Part shown: positions 33,478 to 46,617 of the stretch, in pieces
How the letters are laid out: each line of letters opens with the position of its first letter
How positions within the stretch are numbered: position 1 is the stretch's first letter
Position numbers and translations under genes: made by a program
The notes under the pieces: generated by a model
What the model was told of the DNA's origin: nothing
Database searches by the model: none
Seen by the model: the letters and a program-made list of their open reading frames with translations, nothing else
Assembly (NCBI RefSeq): GCF_004792665.1
Contig: NZ_SRZX01000001.1
Coordinates: 1,054,001-1,118,000 of the forward strand
DNA length: 64,000 bases
DNA from: Marinobacter orientalis
GTDB taxonomy: Bacteria > Pseudomonadota > Gammaproteobacteria > Pseudomonadales > Oleiphilaceae
Reading direction: 5' to 3'

Positions 33478-33514
33478 TTACTCCACCGTAACGCTTTTAG
33501 CCAGATTGCGGGGC
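33453..33514. other. attTn7 (TnsD target and predicted Tn7 insertion point at the glmS 3' end)
   Basis: The last 12 codons of glmS (33478-33513) encode [12 protein letters not shown], the stretch recognised by TnsD. Tn7 elements insert about 25 bases beyond the stop, near 33453. No Tn7 ends or tns genes are visible next to it, so the site appears empty or the element has decayed. Confidence 0.55.
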
Positions 33515-35310
33515 TGGTCCACATCGGTGCCTTTGAGTACTGCCACATGGTAGGACAGCAGCTGCAGGGGCACGGTATAGACAATCGGCGACGTAATCGG
33601 GTGTACCGACGGCAGCGACATCACGTGGATGCCCTCCTGCGCCTTCACGTCGGCGGCCTGGTCGGCAAATACAAACAACTCGCCGCCCCTGGCGCGGACT
33701 TCCTCCAGGTTGGACTTCAACTTTTCCAGCAGCTCGTTGTTCGGGGCCACCGTCACCACCGGCATGTCACCGTCCACCAGCGCAAGAGGACCGTGCTTGA
33801 GCTCACCGGCCGGGTAGGCTTCGGCGTGGATGTAGGAGATTTCCTTGAGCTTCAGCGCGCCCTCGAGTGCCACCGGGAACATGGCGCCGCGGCCCAGGAA
33901 CAGGCTGTGGAACTTGTCCATGAACGATTTCGACAGTTCGACGATCTCGGCATCCAGTGCCAGCACCTGCTCGACCTGCCCGGGAATCAGGCGGATGGCT
34001 TCAACAATTTCCGTTTCCCGTGCTTCTTCAAGGCCGTTATGACGAGCCAGCGCCAGGGTGAAGATCAGCAATGCGGTTAGCTGGGTGGTGAACGCCTTGG
34101 TAGACGCCACACCGATCTCGGGGCCGGCCTGGGTCATGATGACCAGGTCGGATTCCCGCACCAGGGAACTGCCCGGTACATTGCAGATAGCCATGGCGGC
34201 GCGGAAGCCGGCTTTCTTGGCCTGGCGCAGGGCGGCCAGGGTATCAGCGGTTTCGCCGGACTGGGAGATGCACAGAAACAGGGTATCGGGCTGGATAACG
34301 TGTTTGCGGTAGCGGAACTCGGAGGCTACCTCGACGGAGCAGGGCACGCCAGCCAGGTCTTCAATCCAGTAGCGTGCCACCAGACCCGCGTGGTAACTGG
34401 TGCCACAGGCGATGATCTGGACATGGCGCACGTTCTCCAGCAGATTGCCGGCCTGGGTGCCCAGAGCCTGTTCCAGCACGCGGGTATTGGTTATGCGGCC
34501 TTCGGTGGTGGCGCGAATGACCCGGGGCTGCTCGTGGATTTCCTTGAGCATGAAGTGGCGGTACTCACCTTTTTCGGCGGCATCGGAGCTGTGTTCGAAA
34601 CGGGTGATCGCCCGCTCGACCAGTTGTTTGTCGCGGTCGTGAATCTCGATGCTGTCGCGGCGGATATCGGCAATGTCGCCCTCTTCCAGAAACATGAAAC
34701 GGTCGGTCACCGGCGTCAGCGCCAACTGGTCGGAGGCGATGAAATTCTCGCCAATACCCACACCCACCACCAGCGGACTGCCCTCACGGCAAACCACCAT
34801 GTGATCCGGCTCGTCGGCGTGGATCACGGCCAGGGCGTAGGCACCGCGCAAACGCTCAATAGCAGTGCTGACCGCCTGATAGAGGCTTTTGCTCACGCGG
34901 TACTGTTTTTCGATCAGGTGCACGACCACTTCAGTATCGGTCTGGGAGGTGAATTCAAAGCCTTCCGCTTTCAGTTCTTCCCGCAGTTCCTGGTAATTCT
35001 CGATAATACCGTTGTGAACGATCGCCAGGCGCTCGCCGGACATGTGCGGGTGGGCGTTGATTTGTGACGGCTCACCATGAGTTGCCCAACGGGTATGGGC
35101 GATACCGGCAGTGCCCTCCAGGCCTTCCCCGCTAATAACCTCGGCCAGGGCCGCAACCTTGCCCACTTCCCGCGCCCGGTTTATGGCATGCCTGCTGTCG
35201 ATAACGGCCATGCCCGCTGAATCATAACCCCGGTACTCAAGGCGGCGCAGTCCCTCAAGCAAAATACCCTGAACATCCCTTTCCGATACTGCACCTACAA
35301 TTCCACACAT
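33478..35310 (-). CDS. glmS: Glutamine-fructose-6-phosphate aminotransferase (isomerising)
   Basis: A 610-residue enzyme making glucosamine-6-phosphate from fructose-6-phosphate and glutamine, first step towards UDP-GlcNAc. Cys2 of [15 protein letters not shown] is the glutaminase nucleophile, followed by [25 protein letters not shown] and [18 protein letters not shown] complete the N-terminal domain. Two SIS domains follow from about residue 290 ([35 protein letters not shown]), and the end is LAKSVTVE. It follows glmU by 49 bases, the usual pairing. No glmS ribozyme-like leader is expected or seen in this group. Confidence 0.98.
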   Translation of the reverse strand: MCGIVGAVSERDVQGILLEGLRRLEYRGYDSAGMAVIDSRHAINRAREVGKVAALAEVISGEGLEGTAGIAHTRWATHGEPSQINAHPHMSGERLAIVHNGIIENYQELREELKAEGFEFTSQTDTEVVVHLIEKQYRVSKSLYQAVSTAIERLRGAYALAVIHADEPDHMVVCREGSPLVVGVGIGENFIASDQLALTPVTDRFMFLEEGDIADIRRDSIEIHDRDKQLVERAITRFEHSSDAAEKGEYRHFMLKEIHEQPRVIRATTEGRITNTRVLEQALGTQAGNLLENVRHVQIIACGTSYHAGLVARYWIEDLAGVPCSVEVASEFRYRKHVIQPDTLFLCISQSGETADTLAALRQAKKAGFRAAMAICNVPGSSLVRESDLVIMTQAGPEIGVASTKAFTTQLTALLIFTLALARHNGLEEARETEIVEAIRLIPGQVEQVLALDAEIVELSKSFMDKFHSLFLGRGAMFPVALEGALKLKEISYIHAEAYPAGELKHGPLALVDGDMPVVTVAPNNELLEKLKSNLEEVRARGGELFVFADQAADVKAQEGIHVMSLPSVHPITSPIVYTVPLQLLSYHVAVLKGTDVDQPRNLAKSVTVE

Positions 35311-35359
35311 AAACCTGTCACCTGTTCTGAATGTACTGAAGCCTTTCCGGGCTTTCGAA

Positions 35360-36727
35360 TCAGTCTTTTTTCACCGGGCGTTGCCAGTTGTCGATATTAC
35401 GCTGGCGCCCGCGGGCCACCGCCAGTTCGCCTGTCTCTACGTCACGGGTGATGGTCGATCCGGCACCAATAGTCACATTGTCTGCCAGTGAGACCGGTGC
35501 CACCAGAGAGGTATTTGAGCCCACGAAGACACCGTCGCCTATCACCGTCCGGTACTTGTTCACTCCATCATAATTGCAGGTGATGGTTCCTGCACCGACA
35601 TTCACATTACGGCCGAGTAGGGCGTCGCCCACATAGCTGAGGTGATTGATCTTGCTGCCTTCACCTACCTCCGCCTTCTTGGTTTCCACGAAGTTGCCCA
35701 CCCTGGTTTGATCAGCCAGCCTGGTACCGGGCCGCAGCCGCGCAAACGGCCCGACCTGGGCGCCACCGCCAATCTCCGCGCCATCGATTACGGAACTGGC
35801 TTCGACACGGGTACCGGGGCCAATGGTGGCATCGCGGATCACACAGTTGGGACCGATACTGACATTATCGGCGAGGGTGACCGCTCCCTCGAAGACCACA
35901 TTGACATCGATCAGCACATCCTGGCCTACCGTCAGGTTGCCACGAACGTCTATCCTGGACGGATCCGCCAGGGTGGCACCCTCGGTCATCAGGCGGTTGG
36001 CCTCCTGACGCTGATACCACCGTTCCAGTTCCGCCAGCTGCAGCCGATTATTCACGCCCTGCACCTCGTAGGCATTGGCGGGTTGTGCCACGGAAATAGC
36101 CACGTCTCTGTCGGCCGCCATGGCAATGATATCGGTGAGGTAGTATTCGCCCTGGGCGTTGCTGTTGGACAGTTGCGGCAACCAGTCCTTGAGGTGGCGT
36201 GCGGACACGGCAAGGATGCCGGTATTCACCTCGGTGACCGCTTTCTGCGCCTCCGTGGCGTCTTTCTGCTCCACAATGGCTGTTACCTGGCCGGCACCAT
36301 TGCGAAGAATGCGTCCGTAGCCGTCCGGGTCATCAAGGGTGACAGTCAAAAGCCCGAGTGAGTCCTCACTGACCTTGTCGACCAGGTTCTCGAGGGTTTC
36401 CGCTCGAGTCAGTGGTACATCGCCGTAGAGAATCAACACCCGTGCATCGTCAGGTAATGCCGGCAGCGCCTGGGCAACCGCATGGCCGGTACCGAGTTGC
36501 TGCTCCTGCAACGCCCATTGTACATCCTCCGCCGGGGTGAGTGCCTTGACGTCATCGGCACCGTGCCCGATGACACCATGAATGCCCTCAGCGCCCAGTT
36601 TACGGGCCGTGTCCATAACGTGATGCAGCATTGGCTTTCCGGCAATGCGGTGAAGAACCTTGGGCAGGGCGGATTTCATGCGGGAGCCCTGGCCGGCGGC
36701 CAGAATTACAACGTGCAGGGATGTCAT
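35360..36727 (-). CDS. glmU: Bifunctional UDP-GlcNAc pyrophosphorylase / glucosamine-1-phosphate acetyltransferase
   Basis: The start is the ATG at 36727 (455 residues); the frame extends 23 codons upstream into terminator sequence. The N-terminal nucleotidyltransferase has [20 protein letters not shown], with [11 protein letters not shown] and LYGDVPLT. The C-terminal half is a left-handed beta-helix of hexapeptide repeats ([20 protein letters not shown]), with [20 protein letters not shown] and [17 protein letters not shown] of the acetyltransferase site. It supplies UDP-GlcNAc for peptidoglycan and lipopolysaccharide. Located between atpC and glmS as in many gammaproteobacteria. Confidence 0.98.
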   Translation of the reverse strand: MTSLHVVILAAGQGSRMKSALPKVLHRIAGKPMLHHVMDTARKLGAEGIHGVIGHGADDVKALTPAEDVQWALQEQQLGTGHAVAQALPALPDDARVLILYGDVPLTRAETLENLVDKVSEDSLGLLTVTLDDPDGYGRILRNGAGQVTAIVEQKDATEAQKAVTEVNTGILAVSARHLKDWLPQLSNSNAQGEYYLTDIIAMAADRDVAISVAQPANAYEVQGVNNRLQLAELERWYQRQEANRLMTEGATLADPSRIDVRGNLTVGQDVLIDVNVVFEGAVTLADNVSIGPNCVIRDATIGPGTRVEASSVIDGAEIGGGAQVGPFARLRPGTRLADQTRVGNFVETKKAEVGEGSKINHLSYVGDALLGRNVNVGAGTITCNYDGVNKYRTVIGDGVFVGSNTSLVAPVSLADNVTIGAGSTITRDVETGELAVARGRQRNIDNWQRPVKKD

Positions 36728-36773
36728 AGGGATACCATGCTCCGGGCTGGTGGCGGGTTTGAATGTATTGAAC

Positions 36774-36845
36774 AAAAAAAGCCGCTTCCCTTGCAAATGA
36801 CGCTCCGGAAAGATTCCGGCGGGTCATCCGTTTCAGGATGCGGCT
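36774..36845 (-). terminator. Terminator at the end of the ATP synthase operon
   Basis: Read leftward, an outer AGCCGC...GCGGCT pairing (36840-36845 with 36780-36785) encloses a hairpin TTCCGG/CCGGAA (36805-36819) and is followed by seven T (36774-36780). It lies between atpC and glmU. Confidence 0.65.
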
Positions 36846-36894
36846 CTTGTCAGGCGAACGGCTGCCGATACGCAGGTTCCGGGTGTAACCGGTT

Positions 36895-37317
36895 TCAGCG
36901 AACGTTCTTACGCAGCTTCTGAAGCGTACGCAACTGAGCGGCAGCTTCTGCCAGCTCGGCTGCGGCACGGGAGTATTCAAACTCGCCTGTCTTGTTTGCC
37001 AGTGCCTTTTCAGCTTCTTTCTGGGCTTCCAGTGCCGCTGCTTCGTCCACATCCTTGGCGCGAATAGCGGTGTCAGCCATCAGGGTGATGAGGTTGGGCT
37101 GAACTTCCAGGTAGCCACCTGAAACGTACAGAATTTCCTCTTTTCCATCCTGCTTGATGATCCGTACTGAACCGGGTTTGAGCTCGGTCAGCAACGGAGC
37201 ATGGCCCAGCTGTATACCCATTTCACCCTCGGTACCGGTAGCGATCAGCATCTCTACCAGTCCGGAGTATATCTGTTCCTCGGCACTTACGACGTCACAA
37301 TGTACAGTCATAGCCAT
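36895..37317 (-). CDS. atpC: ATP synthase F1 subunit epsilon
   Basis: A 140-residue subunit of the F1 stalk. The N-terminal beta-sandwich begins [20 protein letters not shown], with [20 protein letters not shown], and the C-terminal helical hairpin begins near [20 protein letters not shown]. It couples rotation of gamma to the c-ring and can inhibit hydrolysis. Last gene of the atp operon, preceded by AGAGG at good spacing. A two-codon shorter start (MTVH) is possible. Confidence 0.97.
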   Translation of the reverse strand: MAMTVHCDVVSAEEQIYSGLVEMLIATGTEGEMGIQLGHAPLLTELKPGSVRIIKQDGKEEILYVSGGYLEVQPNLITLMADTAIRAKDVDEAAALEAQKEAEKALANKTGEFEYSRAAAELAEAAAQLRTLQKLRKNVR

Positions 37318-37353
37318 TTTTGATGCCTCTTGGGTCTGAAAGAGAAGAAAGTC

Positions 37354-39667
<2,314 letters not shown>

Positions 39668-39733
39668 AAGTCACTGCCTTTTCAAGTTAGACACTCATGT
39701 GGACCAACAGGCCCGCCGCGGCGGGCCCCGGGC

Positions 39734-41278
39734 TTACCAGCTTTGAGTGGTCTTGAATTTCTCCAGAGCAGCTTTGAGGCCGGCGGCAATATCGTCATCG
39801 AACCTGCCTTCTTCACCGATCTTGTCGAGCAGGTCTTTCTGTTCGGCACGCATCCAGTCAAGCAGCTGCGCTTCGAATTTGACCACGTTGTTCACCTCGA
39901 CATCGTCCAGGAAGCCTTCGTTAGCTGCGAACAGTACGGTACCCATTTCCGCAACGGTCATGGGGCTGTACTGATTCTGCTTCATCAGCTCGGTAACGCG
40001 CTGACCGTGCTCCAGCTGGTTCCGGGTCGCTTCGTCCAGGTCCGAGGCGAACTGGGCGAATGCCGCCAGCTCACGGTACTGGGCGAGAGCCAGACGGATG
40101 TTACCGCCGAGCTTCTTCATGATCTTGGTCTGGGCGGAGCCACCAACCCGGGATACGGAGATACCGGCGTTCATCGCCGGACGGATACCGGAGTTGAACA
40201 GGTTGGTTTCCAGGAAGATCTGACCGTCGGTAATGGAGATCACGTTGGTCGGTACGAATGCCGAAACGTCACCGGCCTGGGTTTCAATGATCGGCAACGC
40301 GGTCAGAGAGCCGGTCTTGCCTTTCACTTCACCGTTGGTGAGCTTTTCAACCTCGTCGGCATTAATCCGGGAGGCACGCTCCAGCAGACGGGAGTGCAGG
40401 TAGAATACGTCACCCGGATAGGCTTCACGGCCCGGTGGACGGCGCAGCAGCAGGGAAATCTGGCGATAGGCCACAGCCTGCTTGGACAGATCATCGTAGA
40501 TGATCAGTGCGTCTTCGCCACGGTCACGGAAGTATTCACCCATGGACGTACCGGAATACGGAGCCAGGAACTGCATCGCAGCAGGATCAGCAGCGCCGGC
40601 CGCAACCACAATGGTGTGAGCCATGGCGCCATGCTCTTCCAGCTTGCGGACAACGCCGGCGATGGAAGACTGCTTCTGGCCAATGGCCACGTAGATACAC
40701 TTGATACCGGTGTTCTTCTGATTGATGATCGCGTCGATAGCAACGGCGGTCTTACCAATCTGACGGTCACCGATGATCAGCTCACGCTGACCACGGCCGA
40801 TCGGCACCATGGTGTCGATGGCTTTAAGACCGGTCTGAACCGGTTCATCAACCGACTGACGCGCGATAACGCCCGGTGCAACCTTTTCGACCGGAGCGGT
40901 GAGGGTGTTGCCCAGTTCGCCCTTGCCATCGATGGTGTTACCCAGACCGTCAACAACCCGGCCCAGCAGTTCCGGACCAATCGGAACTTCCAGGATGCGG
41001 CCGGTACAACGGACTTTCTGGCCCTCGGCCAGCTCTTCGTAATCACCCAGTACCACGGAACCGACGGAGTCCCGCTCCAGGTTCAGTGCCATACCGTAAA
41101 TGCCGTTTTCGAATTCAATCATCTCGCCGTACATAACATCGGCCAGACCGTGAATACGCACGATACCGTCGGAAACGGAGAGGATGGTACCTTCGTTCTT
41201 TGCTTCCGAAGAGATATCGAGCTTTTCGATTCTCTTCTTGATGATGTCACTGATCTCGGATGGATTCAGTTGCTGCAT
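39734..41278 (-). CDS. atpA: ATP synthase F1 subunit alpha
   Basis: The start is the ATG at 41278 (514 residues, [20 protein letters not shown]); upstream codons in the same frame lie in the atpH gene end and look non-coding. Walker A is [15 protein letters not shown] near residue 170, and [15 protein letters not shown] is the ATP synthase alpha/beta signature region. It carries the non-catalytic nucleotide sites of F1. A very long open frame on the opposite strand across atpA and atpG is a composition effect. Confidence 0.98.
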   Translation of the reverse strand: MQQLNPSEISDIIKKRIEKLDISSEAKNEGTILSVSDGIVRIHGLADVMYGEMIEFENGIYGMALNLERDSVGSVVLGDYEELAEGQKVRCTGRILEVPIGPELLGRVVDGLGNTIDGKGELGNTLTAPVEKVAPGVIARQSVDEPVQTGLKAIDTMVPIGRGQRELIIGDRQIGKTAVAIDAIINQKNTGIKCIYVAIGQKQSSIAGVVRKLEEHGAMAHTIVVAAGAADPAAMQFLAPYSGTSMGEYFRDRGEDALIIYDDLSKQAVAYRQISLLLRRPPGREAYPGDVFYLHSRLLERASRINADEVEKLTNGEVKGKTGSLTALPIIETQAGDVSAFVPTNVISITDGQIFLETNLFNSGIRPAMNAGISVSRVGGSAQTKIMKKLGGNIRLALAQYRELAAFAQFASDLDEATRNQLEHGQRVTELMKQNQYSPMTVAEMGTVLFAANEGFLDDVEVNNVVKFEAQLLDWMRAEQKDLLDKIGEEGRFDDDIAAGLKAALEKFKTTQSW

Positions 41279-41306
41279 GCCTTTGTCCTCAAACCTTGTG
41301 CTGAAA

Positions 41307-41843
41307 TCAGGAGCCCACGGCGTTGGCCATTCTTGCCAACTTGCCACGAACCGAAGCGTCGATAACCAGGTCGCCCGTACGTATAACCACCCCGCCAATC
41401 AGCGACTGATCAACCGAGGATTCAAGTTCGACCTTGCGCTCCAGTTTCCTGGACAGGGCATCGATCAACTTCTGCTGCTGCTCGGCTGTCATTTCGAACG
41501 CTGTGCTTACCTGCATCTTCACCGTGCGTTCGAGATCTGCGCGGTAGAGGCTGAACAGCTCAGATATGGCTGGCAGCAGGGCAAGACGGTTGTTTTCAGC
41601 AAGAATCGACAGGAAATTACTGAGCGCCTCGGGAAGCTGCTCTTCAAAACAGTCAGCGAGAAGCTCCGCCTTGCGTTGCTCAGCCAGGCCGGGTTTGGCC
41701 AGGATGACCTTTACCTGTTCGTTGGCCGCAACCTGGGCAGCGAAAGCCAGAGCCTGATCCCACAGATCAACGGCATCCTGGTCCTTCGCAGCCTCAAAAA
41801 CGGCTTTCGCGTAGGGTCGGGCTAACGTAGTCAGTTCTGCCAT
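41307..41843 (-). CDS. atpH: ATP synthase F1 subunit delta
   Basis: A 178-residue peripheral-stalk subunit that links F1 to the b-subunit dimer. It begins [20 protein letters not shown] and ends in the conserved C-terminal part [20 protein letters not shown] with GKLARM. Position between atpF and atpA is standard. Confidence 0.97.
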   Translation of the reverse strand: MAELTTLARPYAKAVFEAAKDQDAVDLWDQALAFAAQVAANEQVKVILAKPGLAEQRKAELLADCFEEQLPEALSNFLSILAENNRLALLPAISELFSLYRADLERTVKMQVSTAFEMTAEQQQKLIDALSRKLERKVELESSVDQSLIGGVVIRTGDLVIDASVRGKLARMANAVGS

Positions 41844-41855
41844 GATGACCCTCTT

Positions 41856-42326
41856 TTAGAGTTCTGCGGCCAGCTTGTCCAGCATCTCGCTGTGAGCTTT
41901 GGCATCTACAGAGGTTTCCAGGATCTTCTCGGCACCGGCAATGGCAATAGCTGCCACTTCTGCTCTCAGTGCATCACGAGCCTGAACACGCTCCTGTTGA
42001 ATTTCCGCCCGGGCCTGTTCGATGATCTTCTCGCCTTCTTTGCGAGCATCATCCTTTGAAGCCTCAACGATCTGGGCGGCACGCTTGTTAGCCTGGTCAA
42101 TCAGAGCTGCAGATTCTTCTTTCGCTTTCTGCATTTCCTTGGAGGCTTTTTCCTGCGCAAGTTCCAGATCGAGGGAAGCCCGATCTGCGGCAGAGAGGCC
42201 GTCGGCAATTTTCTTCTGGCGCGCGCTCATGGCCCCGGTAATGGGGGGCCATACATATTTGACGCAGAACCAGACGAAAATAGCGAAGGCAATCGTTTGC
42301 CCTATTAACGTAAGGTTTATATTCAC
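41856..42326 (-). CDS. atpF: ATP synthase Fo subunit b
   Basis: A 156-residue protein with one N-terminal membrane helix ([20 protein letters not shown]) followed by [20 protein letters not shown] and a long, charged, alanine-rich helix forming the b2 stator. Twelve bases separate it from atpH. Confidence 0.97.
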   Translation of the reverse strand: MNINLTLIGQTIAFAIFVWFCVKYVWPPITGAMSARQKKIADGLSAADRASLDLELAQEKASKEMQKAKEESAALIDQANKRAAQIVEASKDDARKEGEKIIEQARAEIQQERVQARDALRAEVAAIAIAGAEKILETSVDAKAHSEMLDKLAAEL

Positions 42327-42419
42327 GGCGGTGTACCTCTTGCTATTCGTTGCGTCCCGGTGTCCGTAGAGCGGGCGCGGCCTCAGTCTAGGAGAACAGC
42401 ACCCGGCTCTTCCGGCTGA

Positions 42420-42647
<228 letters not shown>

Positions 42648-42689
42648 TTAAGACTCCTCAGTTTTCTCAGATAGTTAAGGGTTTGTTGA

Positions 42690-43571
<882 letters not shown>

Positions 43572-43964
43572 TCATCGCTGTGGTTGTGGTCGGATGAACC
43601 AGCGCAGAAGCGGGCTCAAAACAACCATCACAGCAAAAGTGAATAACAGAGCCGGCACATGTACAGGCTCCATCAAGATGAAAACGGCCGCAAAAAAGAC
43701 GGCGGTCAGGGCCAGTTTGACGGTTTCAGCCCTGAACATGTTGCCCACCACCAGGTGCGCGTTCCGCGCTCCCTCAAACCGGTACATCCGGTGGGCAAAG
43801 TATGCGTTTGGTATGACATAAATAAGACCGCCGACAAAAGCGGAATAACCAGCCAAACGACTTTCTGTAAACCAGGCAAGGCTCAACACGACAATGAGCC
43901 CGGTTTCGATTGCCAGCCACTGCAAAAATGGCAACCGGTTAATACGCTTTCTGGTCGGGGACAT
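43572..43964 (-). CDS. atpI: ATP synthase assembly protein I
   Basis: I place the start at the ATG at 43964 (130 residues, MSPTRKRINRLPFLQWLAIE); ATGs at 43988 and 44075 are in frame but would give an unusually long protein. Four hydrophobic helices and the family motif GLIYVIPNAYFAHRMYRFEG are present. AtpI helps c-ring assembly and is the first gene of the atp operon. Confidence 0.88.
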   Translation of the reverse strand: MSPTRKRINRLPFLQWLAIETGLIVVLSLAWFTESRLAGYSAFVGGLIYVIPNAYFAHRMYRFEGARNAHLVVGNMFRAETVKLALTAVFFAAVFILMEPVHVPALLFTFAVMVVLSPLLRWFIRPQPQR

Positions 43965-44225
43965 GGAACCAGCCTGAAAAATGGTCATGCGTATGTGAAA
44001 CCTGCTTCCTGTCACACCCTGCCCGGAGTTTATGCAAGCGCGCGAAATTATATGTGTTAACCGATGGGTGTTCAACAGAACCGGCGGGAAAATTTGATGG
44101 AAAAATAGTCAGGTTTCACGACATATTTCACCAATATCACACAAGTTGTGTTGTTTAACAATTCTCATCACGACATGTGGTGTTTTTGTGGCATATCAGT
44201 ACTTTCGCACTATCGACCAATGATA
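43965..44225 (-). promoter_or_regulatory. Promoter region of the ATP synthase operon
   Basis: 261 bases between parB and atpI, AT-rich. It contains a perfect 13-bp palindrome, ACACAA-G-TTGTGT (44139-44151), and an imperfect one, CACGACATGTGGTG (44169-44182). The leftward atp promoter must lie here, but I cannot single out its hexamers. Confidence 0.45.
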
Positions 44226-45110
44226 TTACTTGATGTGGCCGAGAATACCATCCAGCTCGTCCAGTGACGTGTATTCAATCACCAGTTTGCCTTTTCCACG
44301 CTGGCCGTGATCAATAGATACACGGGCGCCGAGTCGCTCGGCCAGGTCGTTCTGAAGAGCACGGATATTGGGATCCACTTCCCCTTTGGCTTTCCTGCGC
44401 CCCGGGATTTCCTGCTGCACCCGGCGCACCAGGGCTTCAGTCTGGCGCACGGACAGGGATTTGGCCACCACCTGTTTCGCCACCTGCATCTGCTGCTCCG
44501 GCTGCAATGTGAGCATTGCGCGACCATGGCCCATTTCCAGGTCCCCGTGCTCGAGCATAACCCGCACATCTTCGGACAGGCTGATCAGCCGCAGCAGATT
44601 GGTGATGGTGGTTCGGGACTTGCCCACCGCTTCGGCAACCTGCGTCTGGGTCAGGTCGAATTCATCCTGGAGTCGTTGCAGCGCAAAGGCTTCTTCAATG
44701 GGGTTGAGGTTCTCGCGCTGGATATTCTCGATCAGCGCCATGGCGATCGCGGCATCATCCGGTACATCACGGATAATGGCAGGGATGCGATCGAGTTCCG
44801 CCATCTGCGTGGCGCGCCAGCGGCGCTCACCGGCGATGAGCTCGAAGCGTCCTTCGGCAACCGGGCGCACCACGACCGGCTGCATCACGCCCTGCTGGCG
44901 AATGGAGTCCGCCAGTTCCTGCAGGGCCGCCGGGTCCATGTCCCGACGGGGCTGGAAACGGCCACGCTGGATGAGATCGATGGGGACGTCCCGCAGCTCA
45001 CCGTCGTGGTCCTTCAGTTCCTGGTCCAGATTGACCCTGGAGCCCTGCAACAGAGCGCCCAGTCCGCGCTCACCCAGTCCTCGTTTCTTCGCCGCCATGG
45101 TGTTTGTCAT
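44226..45110 (-). CDS. parB: Chromosome partitioning protein ParB
   Basis: About 294 residues from the ATG at 45110 (an ATG at 45098, MAAKKRGLGERG, is equally possible). The CTP-binding ParB/Srx domain contains DLIQRGRFQPRRDMDPAAL and FELIAGERRWRATQMAEL; then IIRDVPDDAAIAMALIENIQ, and a helix-turn-helix LTQTQVAEAVGKSRTTITNL. It loads on parS sites as a sliding clamp and partners ParA in origin segregation. No full parS sequence was seen in this window. Confidence 0.97.
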   Translation of the reverse strand: MTNTMAAKKRGLGERGLGALLQGSRVNLDQELKDHDGELRDVPIDLIQRGRFQPRRDMDPAALQELADSIRQQGVMQPVVVRPVAEGRFELIAGERRWRATQMAELDRIPAIIRDVPDDAAIAMALIENIQRENLNPIEEAFALQRLQDEFDLTQTQVAEAVGKSRTTITNLLRLISLSEDVRVMLEHGDLEMGHGRAMLTLQPEQQMQVAKQVVAKSLSVRQTEALVRRVQQEIPGRRKAKGEVDPNIRALQNDLAERLGARVSIDHGQRGKGKLVIEYTSLDELDGILGHIK

Positions 45111-45149
45111 TCTTCCCGATGAAAAATCTGTGTGCAAAGGAGAGGTAGT

Positions 45150-45944
45150 TTACACGGCAACCGCCGCGGATGTCTTTTGTGAACCATGCCGGCGAACCAT
45201 TTCGCCAGCCAGGGCCAGATAGGCAATGGCGCCCTTGGACGCGCGATCGTATTTCAGCGCCGGCAATCCGTAACTGGGCGCTTCCGCCAGCCGTACGTTA
45301 CGGGGAATCACTGCCTTGTAAACCTTGTCGCCGAAAAACTCGCTGAGCTGGCCGGAAACATCGAGAGTCAGGCTGTTGCGGGGGTCGTACATGGTACGCA
45401 GGATGCCTTCCACCTGCAGGTCCGGGTTAACGGTTTCCTGGATCTGTTCAACGGTATTCATCAGTGCCGCCAGACCTTCCAGTGCATAATACTCACACTG
45501 CATCGGAATCAGCACGGTATCTGCCGCCGACAGCGCGTTGACCGTAAGCAGGCTGAGGGACGGCGGGCAATCAATGAGAATGTAGTCGTAATTCTCCCGC
45601 ACCTTGTTCAGGGCCAGGCGCAGCCGGTGTTCGCGGCCAATCTCGTTCATCAGCTCCACTTCGGCGGCGGTCAGGTCACCATTAGAGGGCAGGATGTCAA
45701 AACCGGACGCTTCCGCCCGGAAAATCACTTCGGCGGCGGTGGCCCGTTTGGTGAGCATGTCATAGCCGGAGCGTTCCAGGGCATTCTTGTCCACACCGCT
45801 GCCCATGGTGGCGTTGCCCTGCGGGTCCATATCCACCAGCAGCACGCGGCGCCTGGTCGCAGCCAGGGAGGCGGCCAGGTTGACGCAGGTGGTGGTTTTG
45901 CCAACACCGCCTTTCTGATTGGTCACTGCAATCACACGCGCCAT
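45150..45944 (-). CDS. parA: Chromosome partitioning ATPase ParA
   Basis: A 264-residue P-loop ATPase of the ParA/Soj type. The deviant Walker A is TNQKGGVGKTTTCVNLA near residue 8, and LLVDMDPQGNATMGSGVD and DYILIDCPPSLSLLTVNALS give Walker A-prime and B. It overlaps the end of rsmG by 13 bases and precedes parB by 39 bases. It acts with ParB to move newly replicated origins. Confidence 0.98.
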   Translation of the reverse strand: MARVIAVTNQKGGVGKTTTCVNLAASLAATRRRVLLVDMDPQGNATMGSGVDKNALERSGYDMLTKRATAAEVIFRAEASGFDILPSNGDLTAAEVELMNEIGREHRLRLALNKVRENYDYILIDCPPSLSLLTVNALSAADTVLIPMQCEYYALEGLAALMNTVEQIQETVNPDLQVEGILRTMYDPRNSLTLDVSGQLSEFFGDKVYKAVIPRNVRLAEAPSYGLPALKYDRASKGAIAYLALAGEMVRRHGSQKTSAAVAV

Positions 45945-46609
45945 GACTGGTCTCCTGTGGTGAAATTCTGATGGCCGGAATCGTGGGCGATCACCAGCAG
46001 ATGCCGGTCGCCATCCGAGCCGGGTACCGATAACGAATGCCGGGACGTTACCTGCCAGCCCGCGGGCAAGGCAGCCACCTCATCATCCGGAAACTGGCCT
46101 TTCATGGCAAGGAACTCACCGTCATCGGCGAGCAGATGTCCGCACCAGGCAACAAGATTATCCAGTGCAGTAAACGCCCGGCTGCTGATCTGGTGGTATC
46201 GGGTTTCAGGATCACAATTTTCGGCCCGGCCGTGAATGATGTCCACGTTTTTCAGGTCCAGTTCCAGAACGCACTGGGTCAGGAACCGGGTTTTCTTGCT
46301 GTTACTGTCCAGCAGCGTAAAGCGCTTATGTGGCAGGGCTATGGCCAGGGGAATACCCGGCAGTCCACCGCCGGCACCTACGTCCAGCAGATGATCGGCA
46401 GTGACAAACGGCAGGATGCTGAGGCTGTCCAGCAGCTGGCGCGAGACCATCTCCCGCGGCTCCCGCACGGCGGTGAGGTTATAGGCCCGGTTCCACTTGT
46501 TCAGTAGGGTCAGAAACGCCAGCAACTGTTGCTGACTGGCGTTATCCAGCTCCAGATCCAGATCGACCAGCCCTTGGGAGAGCTGGCGTTGCCACAATGC
46601 GTCGCTCAT
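45932..46609 (-). CDS. rsmG: 16S rRNA (guanine527-N7)-methyltransferase
   Basis: A 225-residue SAM-dependent methyltransferase. The SAM site is LLDVGAGGGLPGIPLAIALP, followed by LLDSNSKKTRFL and ISSRAFTALDNLVAWC. It modifies G527 of 16S rRNA, a site linked to streptomycin sensitivity. It stands between mnmG (8-base gap) and parA, the common order in gammaproteobacteria. Confidence 0.97.
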   Translation of the reverse strand: MSDALWQRQLSQGLVDLDLELDNASQQQLLAFLTLLNKWNRAYNLTAVREPREMVSRQLLDSLSILPFVTADHLLDVGAGGGLPGIPLAIALPHKRFTLLDSNSKKTRFLTQCVLELDLKNVDIIHGRAENCDPETRYHQISSRAFTALDNLVAWCGHLLADDGEFLAMKGQFPDDEVAALPAGWQVTSRHSLSVPGSDGDRHLLVIAHDSGHQNFTTGDQSWRV

Positions 46610-46617
46610 GAGCCCAC

